Shown: positions 53,184 to 62,062, numbered from the stretch's first letter. The stretch is 64,000 nucleotides of DNA from Vibrio genomosp. F10 str. ZF-129 (GCF_000287055.2 NZ_AJYQ02000137.1:122490-186489); one strand, 5' to 3'. Notes: generated by a model not told the origin, from the sequence alone. Numbers and translations: made by a program.

Positions 53184-54370
53184 CGTGCATCCCTCATTGC
53201 GATATCACCACGGATAAACAAAGGGTGCTGAAGTGCATTCATTTTGGTAATGACGTTCTCATTGGTGTACTCGTCATGGGCAATACTCAGCGCTGACTTA
53301 AAGTGAGGTGATTGCACGGTTCTGTGTGCTTTGGTTCCTTCTGTCACTTTATCGTGCTGAGTCTGCACATTGCTTTTTAGTAACGTGAGTGCGTCATAGA
53401 GCTCTATGCTTTCTTGCGTAGAGACTTGAGTCGTTTCCTTGATGCGGTCATCAACGTTGACAATGAGAGTTGAGAGATCACTTTGAATAATCTCTGGTTG
53501 CTTTTGGGCTAGGGTGATCTCAAAGCTGTCATTTGCTTCTAGGTCAGTCACGTCTTTACTCATCTTCACCGCGCCCGTGACCATCTGCACGTTGTGGTGT
53601 TTCGTTGGGCTATCGGTTTTTACTTCGCCAAGCATCAAAGCTTGAGCACTGCGTGAGTTATCGACGGCTTCACTCTCGGAAGCAGGCTCTGATTGAACAC
53701 CTTCAGACACCGTATCGACAGCACTAGAAAAAAGATCAGCGAACTCAGTGGGGTTAGTGCTCAAGCTGCTCACGGCAGAGAAAGCTTCATTTATCGCTAG
53801 GTTAATATCTTGTAGTGAATCATCGGCTAGGTTCAGGCGGTTAGTAATATCAACCAGCACATTGAGCGCATTGGTTGCATTGCTTTGGATTTCGTTGATT
53901 TGAGAAACATCCAGCCCTTTAACCTCTTCAGTAAATGATTTGTTAGAGAGGCTTTCTACTAGGTTAGCCTGTGCTTTAGTACGAGCTGTTGTCGGGGCAG
54001 TGATTGAAGGTGAAGTACCAGAGCGCACGAACTTAAGGCTTAATGTCACTAAACCTTTCTTCGTACTGAAGCTTAGCGAGTGGTCTTCAAAGACTAGCGG
54101 TAGCTCACCTAGCCAAGGGTGCTCAAGTTCCCCTTGTGGATTTGCTTCAAGGTTATCAATGAGTGCGTTCGCGTCAGCTAGCGAACTTGTACCCACGAAC
54201 ACAACTTCAAAGGTGAAGGCTCGGGCTTTGGTGCCCATGATTTTTATGTGTGGTAGGTCAGCGTATGGGATTTCACTCACTTGCAGACGCTTACCACCAT
54301 CAAAGGAGGTAGACAGGATATTGAGCTTCAGCCCATTCCATCTCGCGTGCTCGTGTTGTCGTTCCCACAT
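53180..54370 (-). CDS. DNA circulation protein, Mu gpN-like
   Basis: This 396-residue protein has the DNA_circ_N domain at its start (ARWNGLKLNILSTSFDGGKR and FTFEVVFVGTS). The C-terminal half is helical. In Mu it lies just after the tape measure protein and is a tail component. Here it opens the baseplate operon, 17 kb from the tape measure gene at 35603. No gene lies between it and the patatin-like gene upstream. The promoter should lie within 54371-54545. Confidence 0.9.
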   Translation of the reverse strand: MWERQHEHARWNGLKLNILSTSFDGGKRLQVSEIPYADLPHIKIMGTKARAFTFEVVFVGTSSLADANALIDNLEANPQGELEHPWLGELPLVFEDHSLSFSTKKGLVTLSLKFVRSGTSPSITAPTTARTKAQANLVESLSNKSFTEEVKGLDVSQINEIQSNATNALNVLVDITNRLNLADDSLQDINLAINEAFSAVSSLSTNPTEFADLFSSAVDTVSEGVQSEPASESEAVDNSRSAQALMLGEVKTDSPTKHHNVQMVTGAVKMSKDVTDLEANDSFEITLAQKQPEIIQSDLSTLIVNVDDRIKETTQVSTQESIELYDALTLLKSNVQTQHDKVTEGTKAHRTVQSPHFKSALSIAHDEYTNENVITKMNALQHPLFIRGDIAMRDAR

Positions 54371-54545
54371 TAGAAAACCTACCCATTGATGAACAAAAAA
54401 CAGAAATTGGTAAAGTGCTGGAAATTAGAGGGCGAAATAGGGGCTTTAGGCTTCGCTCGGACTCACCCCTCCCTCCACACCGAAATTCCACACTGCAATT
54501 TTGCGATCCTTAAAGTGATCGTGCTTTGGTAGGCTTTAGTACAAC

Positions 54546-54577
54546 ACAGCCCCCAGTGTATCTACACTGAGGGCTGT
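54546..54577. terminator. Long hairpin between patatin-like gene and baseplate operon
   Basis: ACAGCCCCCAGTGTA and TACACTGAGGGCTGT form a 15 bp stem with one mismatch and a 2-base loop. A TTTT run follows on the plus strand; on the minus strand the run is weak. It sits 80 bp beyond the patatin-like stop and probably separates the cargo gene from the late operon. Confidence 0.6.
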
Positions 54578-54656
54578 TTTAGATTGGGAATATAGAGATC
54601 GTTGAAGATCGTTTTCGTGCGCTTTAACTTAATAAATGAGTTGTAGATAAAATTAA

Positions 54657-56483
54657 CTATAACTCAGGTACTTGAACGTTAAGATAATGTTTTAGTGCTG
54701 CCCCGTAGAATCGCCCTAGCGTATAATAAGCGTAGTATTGAACTGGGCTGAAGTTGACATCAACAGTGGATATATGAGGGAACTCACCTATTTTATCTGT
54801 CCCACTCAATATTTCGAGAGTTGCTTTTGAATAACTATCAAAAGTAGGGTGCTGATTGGCGTAATCTGAATACGCGTCGAGAGCACGAAGCTTAATGTAG
54901 AATATGTTCGCTACTATTCCATCTTCGTTTTCTATTTTCGCTTCAAGTATTGGAGAAAGCTCCCAGTCCTTAGCCTCTCTATATTCATCTAAACCTCTAC
55001 CATCAAATGCGATCGTAAGGCATTGCTCTGTACCATTATAAATACATTCGTTCAGTTCGTTGATTGGTTTGCCATCATGATAGAAAACGATTCGGGTATC
55101 GCCTTTGATATGCTTAGCTAACTTCCCTCTATTATCGTTATTGAGGTACTTTTCACTTTCATAACTCAGGTGTTTGGCTAGTCTTCTTAAACCTTCAATA
55201 GTTCCATTTGGATCAGCTTCCGCATCCGAAATAATGATGTTCTTAAAGCCTCTTTTTATTAGTGAGTAAGCTCCTAAATTATCAGAGTGGCCTCCGTCGG
55301 ATAAGTAAGCTGGTTCACTGAAGTCTTTAGGGTTTAGTGAGTAGTCACCTAACTCAATACCATACCAACTAAGAGCCGTTAGTCCTACTGTACCGCCAAA
55401 GCCTGTGTATGGTGTGACATCAACAGCAGCTCCAGATAGGGCCACATAATCTGAAACAGTTCGCAAGCAGCCGCCATCTTCTGCCATCCCATTGCACTTC
55501 ATTGCACTTGCTTCGGTGGTTGTCATGTAACCTGTAGTACCTGAACCAATAGCAAACGGACTAACCTCGTAAATACTGTTATATAGTGGCTCTGTCACAA
55601 ATGGGTCTTTATATAGTCGAGTAAACCTAAAATCATTATATGGGGCGACAGTAGTATTTATAATCCAAACTGGAGGGTTATCTGCCTTATTCGTGTCGTA
55701 AAGTTTTTTAATTTCTGGGAGGTAAAGGTTATCCGCATGTTTTTTATGACCACTCCAAGAGCGATTAGCATTAGTGTCCCCAACGAACGAACCTTTCATT
55801 ACTCCTGTATGATTGTTAGGTGTAGGAACTAAACCATAAGTCCGCTCAAGACCTCGTCTATAGTAGTCTCTGGCTGGGGCGCTGTTGTTATCTGTGCCAA
55901 ATAGTTCGAGGACATTACTTATTGGAGCTTCTATAATTGTTCGTAGGCCAATAGGAACGAAATGTCCCCAATGCCAGTCATCTTCAGCCCCTGCTTTCAT
56001 TGTGTGCTCTTTGAGAATCAAAGAGTTGTTAAATAAGTGCCTTTGAAATCGATAACTACGATCTTTGGCCGCATCAGCATCTTTACAGGATATGTCTTGC
56101 TCTAGAAGCTCTTCGTTCACCGAAAAACAAAGTTTAAATAGATCGTCAACTGTATAATCAGTCTTATAAATAGGATTTTGGTAATGCAATTTGGAGAAGT
56201 ACCAATAAGAAGCATAAGTTCCTCCAGATACACTGGAAATCGAGTCGAGTTTGTTAAGTTCTCCAATTTCCTGCAAGCCAGCTAGAACTCCAATATTGAA
56301 GGAAGCTGAACGAGTTCCTCCTCCTGATAAAGCTAGTCCCGTAGGAGCTGGTTTGTTTTTGTAGAATTGCTGTTCAGTCTCATGAATTTGGTCAAAAGAA
56401 GTTGCAACGTTTTCTTGTACGCTTGTACAAGCAGAAAGAAAGAGAGCGATGATAATGGTTGAGGTCATTCTAATGTTATACAT
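54657..56483 (-). CDS. Patatin-like phospholipase lipoprotein, probable cargo gene
   Basis: This 608-residue protein has a lipoprotein signal (ALFLSAC, Cys about residue 19) and a patatin/cPLA2-like catalytic domain. The oxyanion segment is LALSGGGTRSASFN, the nucleophile elbow is ISSVSGGTYAS and the catalytic Asp lies in DGGHSDNLG. It should be a lipid acyl hydrolase anchored at the cell envelope. The ATG at 56468 is an alternative start. Structural phage genes rarely encode this, and it lies alone between ogr and the tail operon, so it looks like a lysogenic-conversion cargo gene. Substrate and target are unknown. Confidence 0.85.
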   Translation of the reverse strand: MYNIRMTSTIIIALFLSACTSVQENVATSFDQIHETEQQFYKNKPAPTGLALSGGGTRSASFNIGVLAGLQEIGELNKLDSISSVSGGTYASYWYFSKLHYQNPIYKTDYTVDDLFKLCFSVNEELLEQDISCKDADAAKDRSYRFQRHLFNNSLILKEHTMKAGAEDDWHWGHFVPIGLRTIIEAPISNVLELFGTDNNSAPARDYYRRGLERTYGLVPTPNNHTGVMKGSFVGDTNANRSWSGHKKHADNLYLPEIKKLYDTNKADNPPVWIINTTVAPYNDFRFTRLYKDPFVTEPLYNSIYEVSPFAIGSGTTGYMTTTEASAMKCNGMAEDGGCLRTVSDYVALSGAAVDVTPYTGFGGTVGLTALSWYGIELGDYSLNPKDFSEPAYLSDGGHSDNLGAYSLIKRGFKNIIISDAEADPNGTIEGLRRLAKHLSYESEKYLNNDNRGKLAKHIKGDTRIVFYHDGKPINELNECIYNGTEQCLTIAFDGRGLDEYREAKDWELSPILEAKIENEDGIVANIFYIKLRALDAYSDYANQHPTFDSYSKATLEILSGTDKIGEFPHISTVDVNFSPVQYYAYYTLGRFYGAALKHYLNVQVPEL

Positions 56484-56601
56484 TCACTTGCTCCATTATT
56501 AGTGAAGATAACATACTAGTATGGAATGGATGGCTTATAAGAATAACTGGTCACATATTTACAACAAAGTATGGGTTGCTTTATATACAGATGGAGCACT
56601 T

Positions 56602-56838
56602 TCAGACTTCAAATATATCCATCTGGTTCACATCGCCCTTACACAACTCTGGCTGTAGCTCTGGGCAGGGCGGTTCGCCCACTGAATCAACAATGCCTTC
56701 AACTGATGTGAGCGTATGGAAACGAACGCCGCAATTGAAGTTCAAACATTGCCAGTAGGCTTTTCTCGTCTCGTTACTCATTTCTTGAGAGGTGACGATT
56801 CGGGTTTTGCATCCGCACTTAGGGCATGGCATCAACAT
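56602..56838 (-). CDS. ogr: Ogr/Delta-type late transcription activator
   Basis: This 78-residue zinc-finger protein has CPKCG near the start and CLNFNCGVRF in the middle, the four Cys of the Ogr/Delta family. It activates late phage promoters by contacting host RNA polymerase. It lies just downstream of replication gene A, so it would be made early and turn on the late operons. Confidence 0.92.
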   Translation of the reverse strand: MLMPCPKCGCKTRIVTSQEMSNETRKAYWQCLNFNCGVRFHTLTSVEGIVDSVGEPPCPELQPELCKGDVNQMDIFEV

Positions 56839-56908
56839 TTAATATCTCCTGTCTCTGAATGAAATCGCTCAATACCCACCCCTAAGTAATGAACTTGGTA
56901 ACAAATCA

Positions 56909-58864
56909 CTAATCTCGAATACGATCATACCTACTGCTTTTGCGTGGTATAGGTAATGAGTCGGTTTCTATTGGCTTGCTGTAGTCATCGGGAGAGTGTT
57001 CCCGGTTAATGAACTCCTCCCATTCTGGATCGGAGCGGTTTAGCTCTTGTTCTAGGAAGAAGTTATTGAGTATTTTTTGGCTTCTTGGTGGAATTCTATA
57101 GTTATTGCCACTGGACCAAGGGCAGTCGCTCCCGCTCCTTTCAGAAGCCTCCGACGAGTCGGAGACTTTCTTAACCAGTTTCCACTCTGTCTCACGAGTA
57201 AATACCACAAGTCCCGATCCCTCAAGTCCATCGGTCACTTCGACAATCTCACCATATTTGTTTTCACGCTCTTTCTTAAGAATCTTAATAGGGCGCATAG
57301 AAGCACTCAGGCGGTGACCGCCCATGTAATCCATATAGGCAGAGAAAAAACCGTAATCAGCAGCGCGTCTTGCTTTCTCGAATAGACAGAATTCTTGGGC
57401 TTCATCAATGCGTCGAAGCTCTCGCCAAATGGTCACTGGGGGAGTGCGTTGAAATTGGAATTGGCGAAAACAGAAAGTACGAGACCAGGCTGTTACGTTT
57501 TTAACCGTATCTTGTAGCTTTGCCCGTTTATTATCAGAGTCGGTCAAATCCTCTAATGCATGGCCATCAACGTTTTTAGAAATGTACTTAGCAAGGTAAG
57601 CAACGGCGCCGCCTGAACCTTCCGTAATAAACTTCGCATCAAAACGAGCTTTCATCGCTTTGGTCTTCGCTGTGCCGTCTTCAAAGTATAGGTCTTTAGT
57701 CTCACGGAATTGATAGTCTTGTAGGCCACCGATAAACGCTTTTGCTTGCTCAAGAGGCATGAAGAAAACGCCGTGCCAGTGCGGTGTTCCATCTTGATGA
57801 GGCTCAACCACTCGCATTCCATAGTAGGTTAAATCGCGGTAATCAGCCCAAGCACGGAATAACTCCCAACCCTTACTTAACCATGCATGAGCATCCTTTG
57901 GTGTGCTGCCATCAAAGTTATGATTTTCAATCCAGTATTTGCCGTGCTTCTTTAAACGGTGAAAGCGGCTAGGGGAAGTCATGGTCACGAACACAGCAAT
58001 GTGATGATTGCTTTCTGCATACTCTTGGCAACCTGCAATGCGCGTCATTAACTCATGACGGCGATTAGCAGGGTTACTTTGCGACGAATCGATCACCGTT
58101 TGCAGATCAACGGTGTCCCCATTGCAAGATTCGATAGCCATTAGCTCAATCCATTCACGCTGCCTGTCTTGGCGTACAGTGAGCCATTCACAGGCAGAAA
58201 TAGAAGCGTAAGGCGAAGTGTGGGGCGAGACCATACCAGCAGCACGACGCGCATTTTCAAACACCGCAACGGTGATACGGCCAAGCGCTTTACGCCAGAA
58301 ACCGTCATCCATTAAACGAATGACGGCCGAAAACGCGTCATCCTCATCTTTTACATAAGTGAACTTAGGTAGCCACAGAGAAGCACCCACAAACTCATTA
58401 ATCAGTGAAAGAGTTTCAATGGGTGACATGCCTTTTTGCGCAGCAAGTCGAACGTGATTACCGCAACGACCTGCCAATTCAATGGCTAACTTAGCTCGCT
58501 TAATTTCATTATCTACTTTCCACCAAGGCTCAGGCAGAACAGAAAACGCCGCCGCAACCGCACCACTGCGCTTTTCAATGAAGTTAATGGCCTTTTTGAA
58601 GCCATGTTTACGCAGGCGGCTGGCGGCAGCTTTATCAATATAGTTGCGAATATCAAACGGCAGTTTTAGCTTATTTGCGGTGGTCGATGCGAACTCAAAG
58701 ACAAGCTCTTTGGGTGTTTGCTTGCCATCGTGAACCCATTCACCATTCACAAATTCCAGTTGTGATGAGCCTTTCTTCTTATCCAGAAACGTCATCAGCT
58801 CCTTATGGATATGACTAGGGAGCCGATTTATCGGATTATTAAGGTTGATTTTATGCTGTTTCAT
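56909..58864 (-). CDS. A: Rolling-circle replication initiator A
   Basis: This HUH endonuclease starts P2-type rolling-circle replication by nicking the phage origin. The metal-binding HUH motif is in TPHWHGVFF (His 362 and 364). The two catalytic Tyr are in AYLAKYISK (423 and 427), the YxxxY of gpA proteins. The frame opens at 58972, but this overlaps the preceding gene by 120 bp. The ATG at 58864, with GAGAAG upstream, gives a 651-residue protein and a short overlap, so it is chosen. It would act in cis as in P2. Confidence 0.93.
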   Translation of the reverse strand: MKQHKINLNNPINRLPSHIHKELMTFLDKKKGSSQLEFVNGEWVHDGKQTPKELVFEFASTTANKLKLPFDIRNYIDKAAASRLRKHGFKKAINFIEKRSGAVAAAFSVLPEPWWKVDNEIKRAKLAIELAGRCGNHVRLAAQKGMSPIETLSLINEFVGASLWLPKFTYVKDEDDAFSAVIRLMDDGFWRKALGRITVAVFENARRAAGMVSPHTSPYASISACEWLTVRQDRQREWIELMAIESCNGDTVDLQTVIDSSQSNPANRRHELMTRIAGCQEYAESNHHIAVFVTMTSPSRFHRLKKHGKYWIENHNFDGSTPKDAHAWLSKGWELFRAWADYRDLTYYGMRVVEPHQDGTPHWHGVFFMPLEQAKAFIGGLQDYQFRETKDLYFEDGTAKTKAMKARFDAKFITEGSGGAVAYLAKYISKNVDGHALEDLTDSDNKRAKLQDTVKNVTAWSRTFCFRQFQFQRTPPVTIWRELRRIDEAQEFCLFEKARRAADYGFFSAYMDYMGGHRLSASMRPIKILKKERENKYGEIVEVTDGLEGSGLVVFTRETEWKLVKKVSDSSEASERSGSDCPWSSGNNYRIPPRSQKILNNFFLEQELNRSDPEWEEFINREHSPDDYSKPIETDSLPIPRKSSRYDRIRD

Positions 58865-59108
58865 GGTCTTCTCTAGAGCGTTGAACCACTCTGTTAGGAA
58901 GCGATAGAGCCTTGACCTTGAGCTTTTCTTTCCATATTCCTTTTCGTCTTTCTCGCTCTGTTTGGCCTCCATTTCTCATTTCTTCAAACTCGGCCTTAAC
59001 CTTTTTTAGCAACTCTAGGCCTCGCGCTTTATCCGCTTGGTTTAAAGAGTGGTGCGGTAAATCAGGGCAGGGTTTATGGCTTGGGTCAGAGTAAGTTTGC
59101 ATAGTCAT
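58851..59108 (-). CDS. Small phage protein, unknown
   Basis: This 85-residue protein has a polar N-terminus (TYSDPSHKPCPDLPHHSL) and a basic, helical second half (KVKAEFEEMRNG, then many Lys and Arg). The ATG at 59108 has AGG 5 nt upstream, and its 3' end overlaps gene A by 14 bp, so it is translationally coupled to it. The GTG at 59120 is an alternative. No known family is recognised. The early position suggests a replication helper. Confidence 0.6.
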   Translation of the reverse strand: MTMQTYSDPSHKPCPDLPHHSLNQADKARGLELLKKVKAEFEEMRNGGQTERERRKGIWKEKLKVKALSLPNRVVQRSREDHETA

Positions 59109-59116
59109 AGTAAACC

Positions 59117-59428
59117 TCACATTGCAGAGCTAACGTTGAAAGTTAAAATATCGTTTGAGCCGAGAAACATAAGCACCTCGTCCAAAGAAGGAAAAAGCTG
59201 GAGGTTTCGGCCATGAGAGACCAAATAAACCGCCTCGTCATGTTGTTGGCTAAACACCGAAACAGCCCAACCTAAGAAATTGTTCTGTGCATCAGTCTTA
59301 ATGAACGCACAGGGTGGGTGATTGACAACACAATCAATCTTGCTAGCAATGGCGCAGAACTCATCTGCACACACGCCAGTTTCACCAGGGAAGAGTTGAA
59401 TGCCTTGCTTTAGTTGGGTAACAGTCAT
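59117..59428 (-). CDS. Phage early protein, unknown
   Basis: This 103-residue protein contains two Cys in CADEFC and a mixed alpha/beta pattern, with no recognised motif. It overlaps the gene upstream as ATGA and ends directly at the start of the next gene, so it is part of the early operon. Confidence 0.6.
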   Translation of the reverse strand: MTVTQLKQGIQLFPGETGVCADEFCAIASKIDCVVNHPPCAFIKTDAQNNFLGWAVSVFSQQHDEAVYLVSHGRNLQLFPSLDEVLMFLGSNDILTFNVSSAM

Positions 59429-59652
59429 ACCGCTGCTAGCTCCTGTGCATCAACAACCATGTAACCGCCAGCGCCTTCACCTTGGCTCAAAACGCCACGT
59501 AGTAAGTGATTGCATTCCAGTTGAGCGCAAGCTTGTTTGACGGCATCTTCAAAGCTTTCACAGTCACCTAGCTTGGTGACTTCTGGCTCAAATGTTTTGG
59601 TGTGGCGCTTCATAGCACCATCACCAAATAATCGAAGGGCAAAATATTCCAT
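59425..59652 (-). CDS. Phage early protein, unknown
   Basis: This 75-residue protein has an acidic patch (FEPEVTKLGDCESFEDAVKQ) and a Gly-rich end. It is coupled by overlap to both neighbours. No family is recognised. Confidence 0.58.
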   Translation of the reverse strand: MEYFALRLFGDGAMKRHTKTFEPEVTKLGDCESFEDAVKQACAQLECNHLLRGVLSQGEGAGGYMVVDAQELAAV

Positions 59653-60053
59653 CAGACAGCCTCCAAAGTTGGGTGACCATGAAGAGGTTCACAGTCGCGC
59701 CACCACATTTGCATGGTGGCTTTTTGGCTAGTGTCTCGAACGCAGGCGGACACAAAGAAAAGGGCACGGATAGCGCCAAGCGCTTGGTTATGCATTACTG
59801 GATCAGTGGACTGGTTAAACACCACAACCCAATATATCCACCAAGCTGTGATGAAGTCAGAAAGACATAAGCCTTGTTCTGTGCCATTCACGTTAACCAA
59901 CATTGCACGAGTTGAATCAAGCTCTAGCATGTTGCCCTGGCTAGATTCCACGACATTAAAAATGCGCACAAACTGCTCAATCTTCCGAGTAGTAAAGCCT
60001 TCATTGCGCAGGCCAAACTCAAGGTCCGTTTGGTAAACGGTGATGATGCTCAT
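59652..60053 (-). CDS. Phage early protein, unknown
   Basis: This 133-residue protein has a Trp-rich stretch (ITAWWIYWVVVF) that could be a buried helix or a membrane segment, and a second Trp-rich part near the C-terminus (MQMWWRDCEP). The ATG overlaps the upstream gene and its stop overlaps the next ATG by one base. No family is recognised. Confidence 0.58.
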   Translation of the reverse strand: MSIITVYQTDLEFGLRNEGFTTRKIEQFVRIFNVVESSQGNMLELDSTRAMLVNVNGTEQGLCLSDFITAWWIYWVVVFNQSTDPVMHNQALGAIRALFFVSACVRDTSQKATMQMWWRDCEPLHGHPTLEAV

Positions 60054-60343
60054 ACTTCCACCTCAATAACTTGTGGTCCCATACCCACTACAAGCGCCCC
60101 TTCATCATCAAATAGAAATAATTGACCTTTGTATAAAACCCCTTCTTCCGTAAAAAACTGGTCGGCTAGAGCGTCGCTTTTACTCGCTTGGTCGTGTAGC
60201 AGATTTGCTGCACCTTCAAGCTGCTTTTTGTATTCATGTCTGGCAGCACTCGCTTCTTGCTCTAGTTTTTCTTTCGTTGCTTTACTCTCTACAACGCCAT
60301 CGAGCATTTGCAGAACCTCTTTTGAGATGGATTGCTTTTTCAT
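60050..60343 (-). CDS. Phage early protein, coiled coil, unknown
   Basis: This 97-residue protein is mainly coiled coil in its first half (KATKEKLEQEASAARHEYKK) and ends in a short beta-rich part. It overlaps both neighbours. No family is recognised. Confidence 0.6.
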   Translation of the reverse strand: MKKQSISKEVLQMLDGVVESKATKEKLEQEASAARHEYKKQLEGAANLLHDQASKSDALADQFFTEEGVLYKGQLFLFDDEGALVVGMGPQVIEVEV

Positions 60344-60750
60344 GCCGAACCTCCGATCACTTCTAAACAGTACTGCTCGAACTGATACAGACCTTCATCG
60401 TCCCAACGGCCTAAATCACGAAGCGCTAACATCTCAATGAACAAGTGACGGTTGTACATATCAAGTTCAGACCAATGATGAAGCTGAGAGGCACGCTTCG
60501 CAGAGCCAGAGCGATACCAGCTAACGAACGAATGACCGAAGAACAGACGAGCGCGTTCACCCTTCATGGATTCCTTGATATCGGCTAACACTTCGCTTTG
60601 AGGTCGATGCGTTGCAATAGGCGGAAGCTTCTTAGCGATAGCATCTAATTGGATCAACATCTCTTGTTGCTGTTCCATACGGCTTCGCACAAAGCGATTA
60701 TTGATTTGTTCTATAGATTGATTGAGTAAGAAGTTTTCTAGATTTTCCAT
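60340..60750 (-). CDS. Phage early protein, unknown
   Basis: This 136-residue protein contains a Gln-rich helix (RSRMEQQQEMLIQLDAIAKK) and a basic segment with Trp and His. The position just after the CII-like gene resembles the P2 and HP1 early operon, where gene B (DnaB loader) or its relatives lie, but the sequence gives no support for that function. Confidence 0.58.
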   Translation of the reverse strand: MENLENFLLNQSIEQINNRFVRSRMEQQQEMLIQLDAIAKKLPPIATHRPQSEVLADIKESMKGERARLFFGHSFVSWYRSGSAKRASQLHHWSELDMYNRHLFIEMLALRDLGRWDDEGLYQFEQYCLEVIGGSA

Positions 60751-60770
60751 AACTACACCCCTGTAGAAAG

Positions 60771-61310
60771 TTAAGAAAGAACCGGTAAAGCTGCCCCGCT
60801 AGCAAGTAAATCAACGCCCACGCTAAAGAACGAGTGCGTGCTACCAGTGCGGCTTTCTATGTCATTGATAAGAAGCATCAAGCTGCTAATGCCTGCCTGA
60901 GCTGTCCCGATAATTGAATTTCGAGTAGAGCGGGGAAGAGTTCTATTGCCAGCGTTATCAAGTGCCAGTTGCGAAATCTCCCCAGCTAAAATGGAATTGT
61001 TCAGAGCACGTTTAATGAAGCTTTCTGTTTCGCTACCTGAGGGAATGTGTGCGGTAACGAGCTCAAGCTTGCGTAGCACAACTTCTAAAATCACGTAATC
61101 ATTCGAGGCTTTAGAAATTGCCATCATCTCTGGTAATGAAAGAACGTGAGGTTGTTCAGTATTAAGCTTATTACGTAGCATGTTTGGTCGAATGCCACAG
61201 ACTTTAGCCACAGCCGTTAGATCGTGACGTGCACGAAACAGTGCGCACGCTTCCCAATACTCTTCCTGTGCGTCGTGCAAAAAGGCGCACATTGTTTGAT
61301 TTTCGTCCAT
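60771..61310 (-). CDS. Phage regulatory protein CII (CP76 family)
   Basis: This 179-residue protein carries the CP76 family helix-turn-helix region (ALFRARHDLTAVAKVCGI and RPNMLRNKLN). It controls early transcription in P2-, HP1- and K139-like phages. The C-terminal half is hydrophobic and helical and probably mediates oligomerisation. It heads the block of small early genes. Confidence 0.82.
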   Translation of the reverse strand: MDENQTMCAFLHDAQEEYWEACALFRARHDLTAVAKVCGIRPNMLRNKLNTEQPHVLSLPEMMAISKASNDYVILEVVLRKLELVTAHIPSGSETESFIKRALNNSILAGEISQLALDNAGNRTLPRSTRNSIIGTAQAGISSLMLLINDIESRTGSTHSFFSVGVDLLASGAALPVLS

Positions 61311-61337
61311 GATTGATACTCACCTTAAGGGTTTGGT

Positions 61338-61466
61338 TCAGTGTTTGTTCCCACAGCCGAGCTTGCTTAAGTAGCTCGCTAATTCGGCATCAATGACGTC
61401 TTTTTTGATGCCGTTCTTAAGCTGCGCTGCAATGTATTTGGTTAAGTAAGCGGCTTGATTGTGCAT
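61338..61466 (-). CDS. Small phage protein (42 residues), unknown
   Basis: A 42-codon frame from the ATG at 61466, with GGAG 8 nt upstream, encodes a helical peptide (NQAAYLTKYIAAQLKNGIKK) ending with a Cys and a His. It fills the gap between the Cox-like and CII-like genes and has a proper ribosome site, so it is probably real. No family is recognised. Confidence 0.6.
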   Translation of the reverse strand: MHNQAAYLTKYIAAQLKNGIKKDVIDAELASYLSKLGCGNKH

Positions 61467-61517
61467 AGTGATGTCTCCGGTTAAGTGGCGTAGTGCCGAC
61501 AGTGTTGATAGATAGAG

Positions 61518-61733
61518 TTAGCCAAGTTGTTCCATCGCTTCACGGGCGGCGAGTTCATGCATGGCCACCATATTGATCAGCGTCTTTTCTCGTGGAAGTG
61601 TTTTTGGCTTGATGAGGATTCGACCTTGAGAAATGTATTGCCTTACTGTTCCGTCGGCCAAACCCGAAAGAGCGCAGTAGTGCTCAACCGTGACATAAGG
61701 GCAGGCAATGGTGGTCATCAGTGGCTGGCTCAT
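61518..61733 (-). CDS. Cox/excisionase-like DNA-binding protein
   Basis: This 71-residue protein has a winged-helix pattern (YVTVEHYCALSGLADGTVRQ followed by the YISQGRILIKPKTL wing), typical of Cox and excisionase proteins of P2- and HP1-type phages. It would direct excision and repress the lysogeny promoter. Its start overlaps the PrtN-like stop by 4 bp. Confidence 0.75.
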   Translation of the reverse strand: MSQPLMTTIACPYVTVEHYCALSGLADGTVRQYISQGRILIKPKTLPREKTLINMVAMHELAAREAMEQLG

Positions 61734-62062
61734 AGCGGTGCCTCTTGAGTGGGAGTTGAAAGCAGATCTAATAAACGTAAACGGGTGGTTTCACGCTCAT
61801 CGGCTTGCATTGGCGTTTTAGAAACAAACTCTTTCAATGCACTCTGGCGACGCAAATCAATAAGATCAGCTAGGTCATCTACGTGCACCATGAACGGGCT
61901 GCGTTTGTTGTCGTCCATACGGAAAACAGGAATAGGTAATGAATGGCTGTTAGCTTTGCCCTTCGCCGTATCTTCATTGATATGGAAGAACTCTTCACAA
62001 ACATCACTTAAAGCCAACAAAGGTGTGCCAAAACGAGCGTGGAGTGCGTATTTCGTATTCAT
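61730..62062 (-). CDS. PrtN-like pyocin/prophage activator
   Basis: This 110-residue protein resembles PrtN, the activator of pyocin genes in Pseudomonas: a start with LHARFGTPLLALSDVCEEFF, the PIPVFRMDD segment and the VHVDDLADLIDLRRQSA end. It is the first gene of the early leftward operon, divergent from the repressor gene, so it would be controlled by the repressor and made after induction. Its target may be the late or cargo genes. Confidence 0.75.
   Translation of the reverse strand: MNTKYALHARFGTPLLALSDVCEEFFHINEDTAKGKANSHSLPIPVFRMDDNKRSPFMVHVDDLADLIDLRRQSALKEFVSKTPMQADERETTRLRLLDLLSTPTQEAPL

Noticed and set aside
58865..58972. Start of replication gene A at 58972
   Set aside because: It would overlap the 85-residue gene by 120 bp; the ATG at 58864 has a ribosome site and a short coupling overlap.
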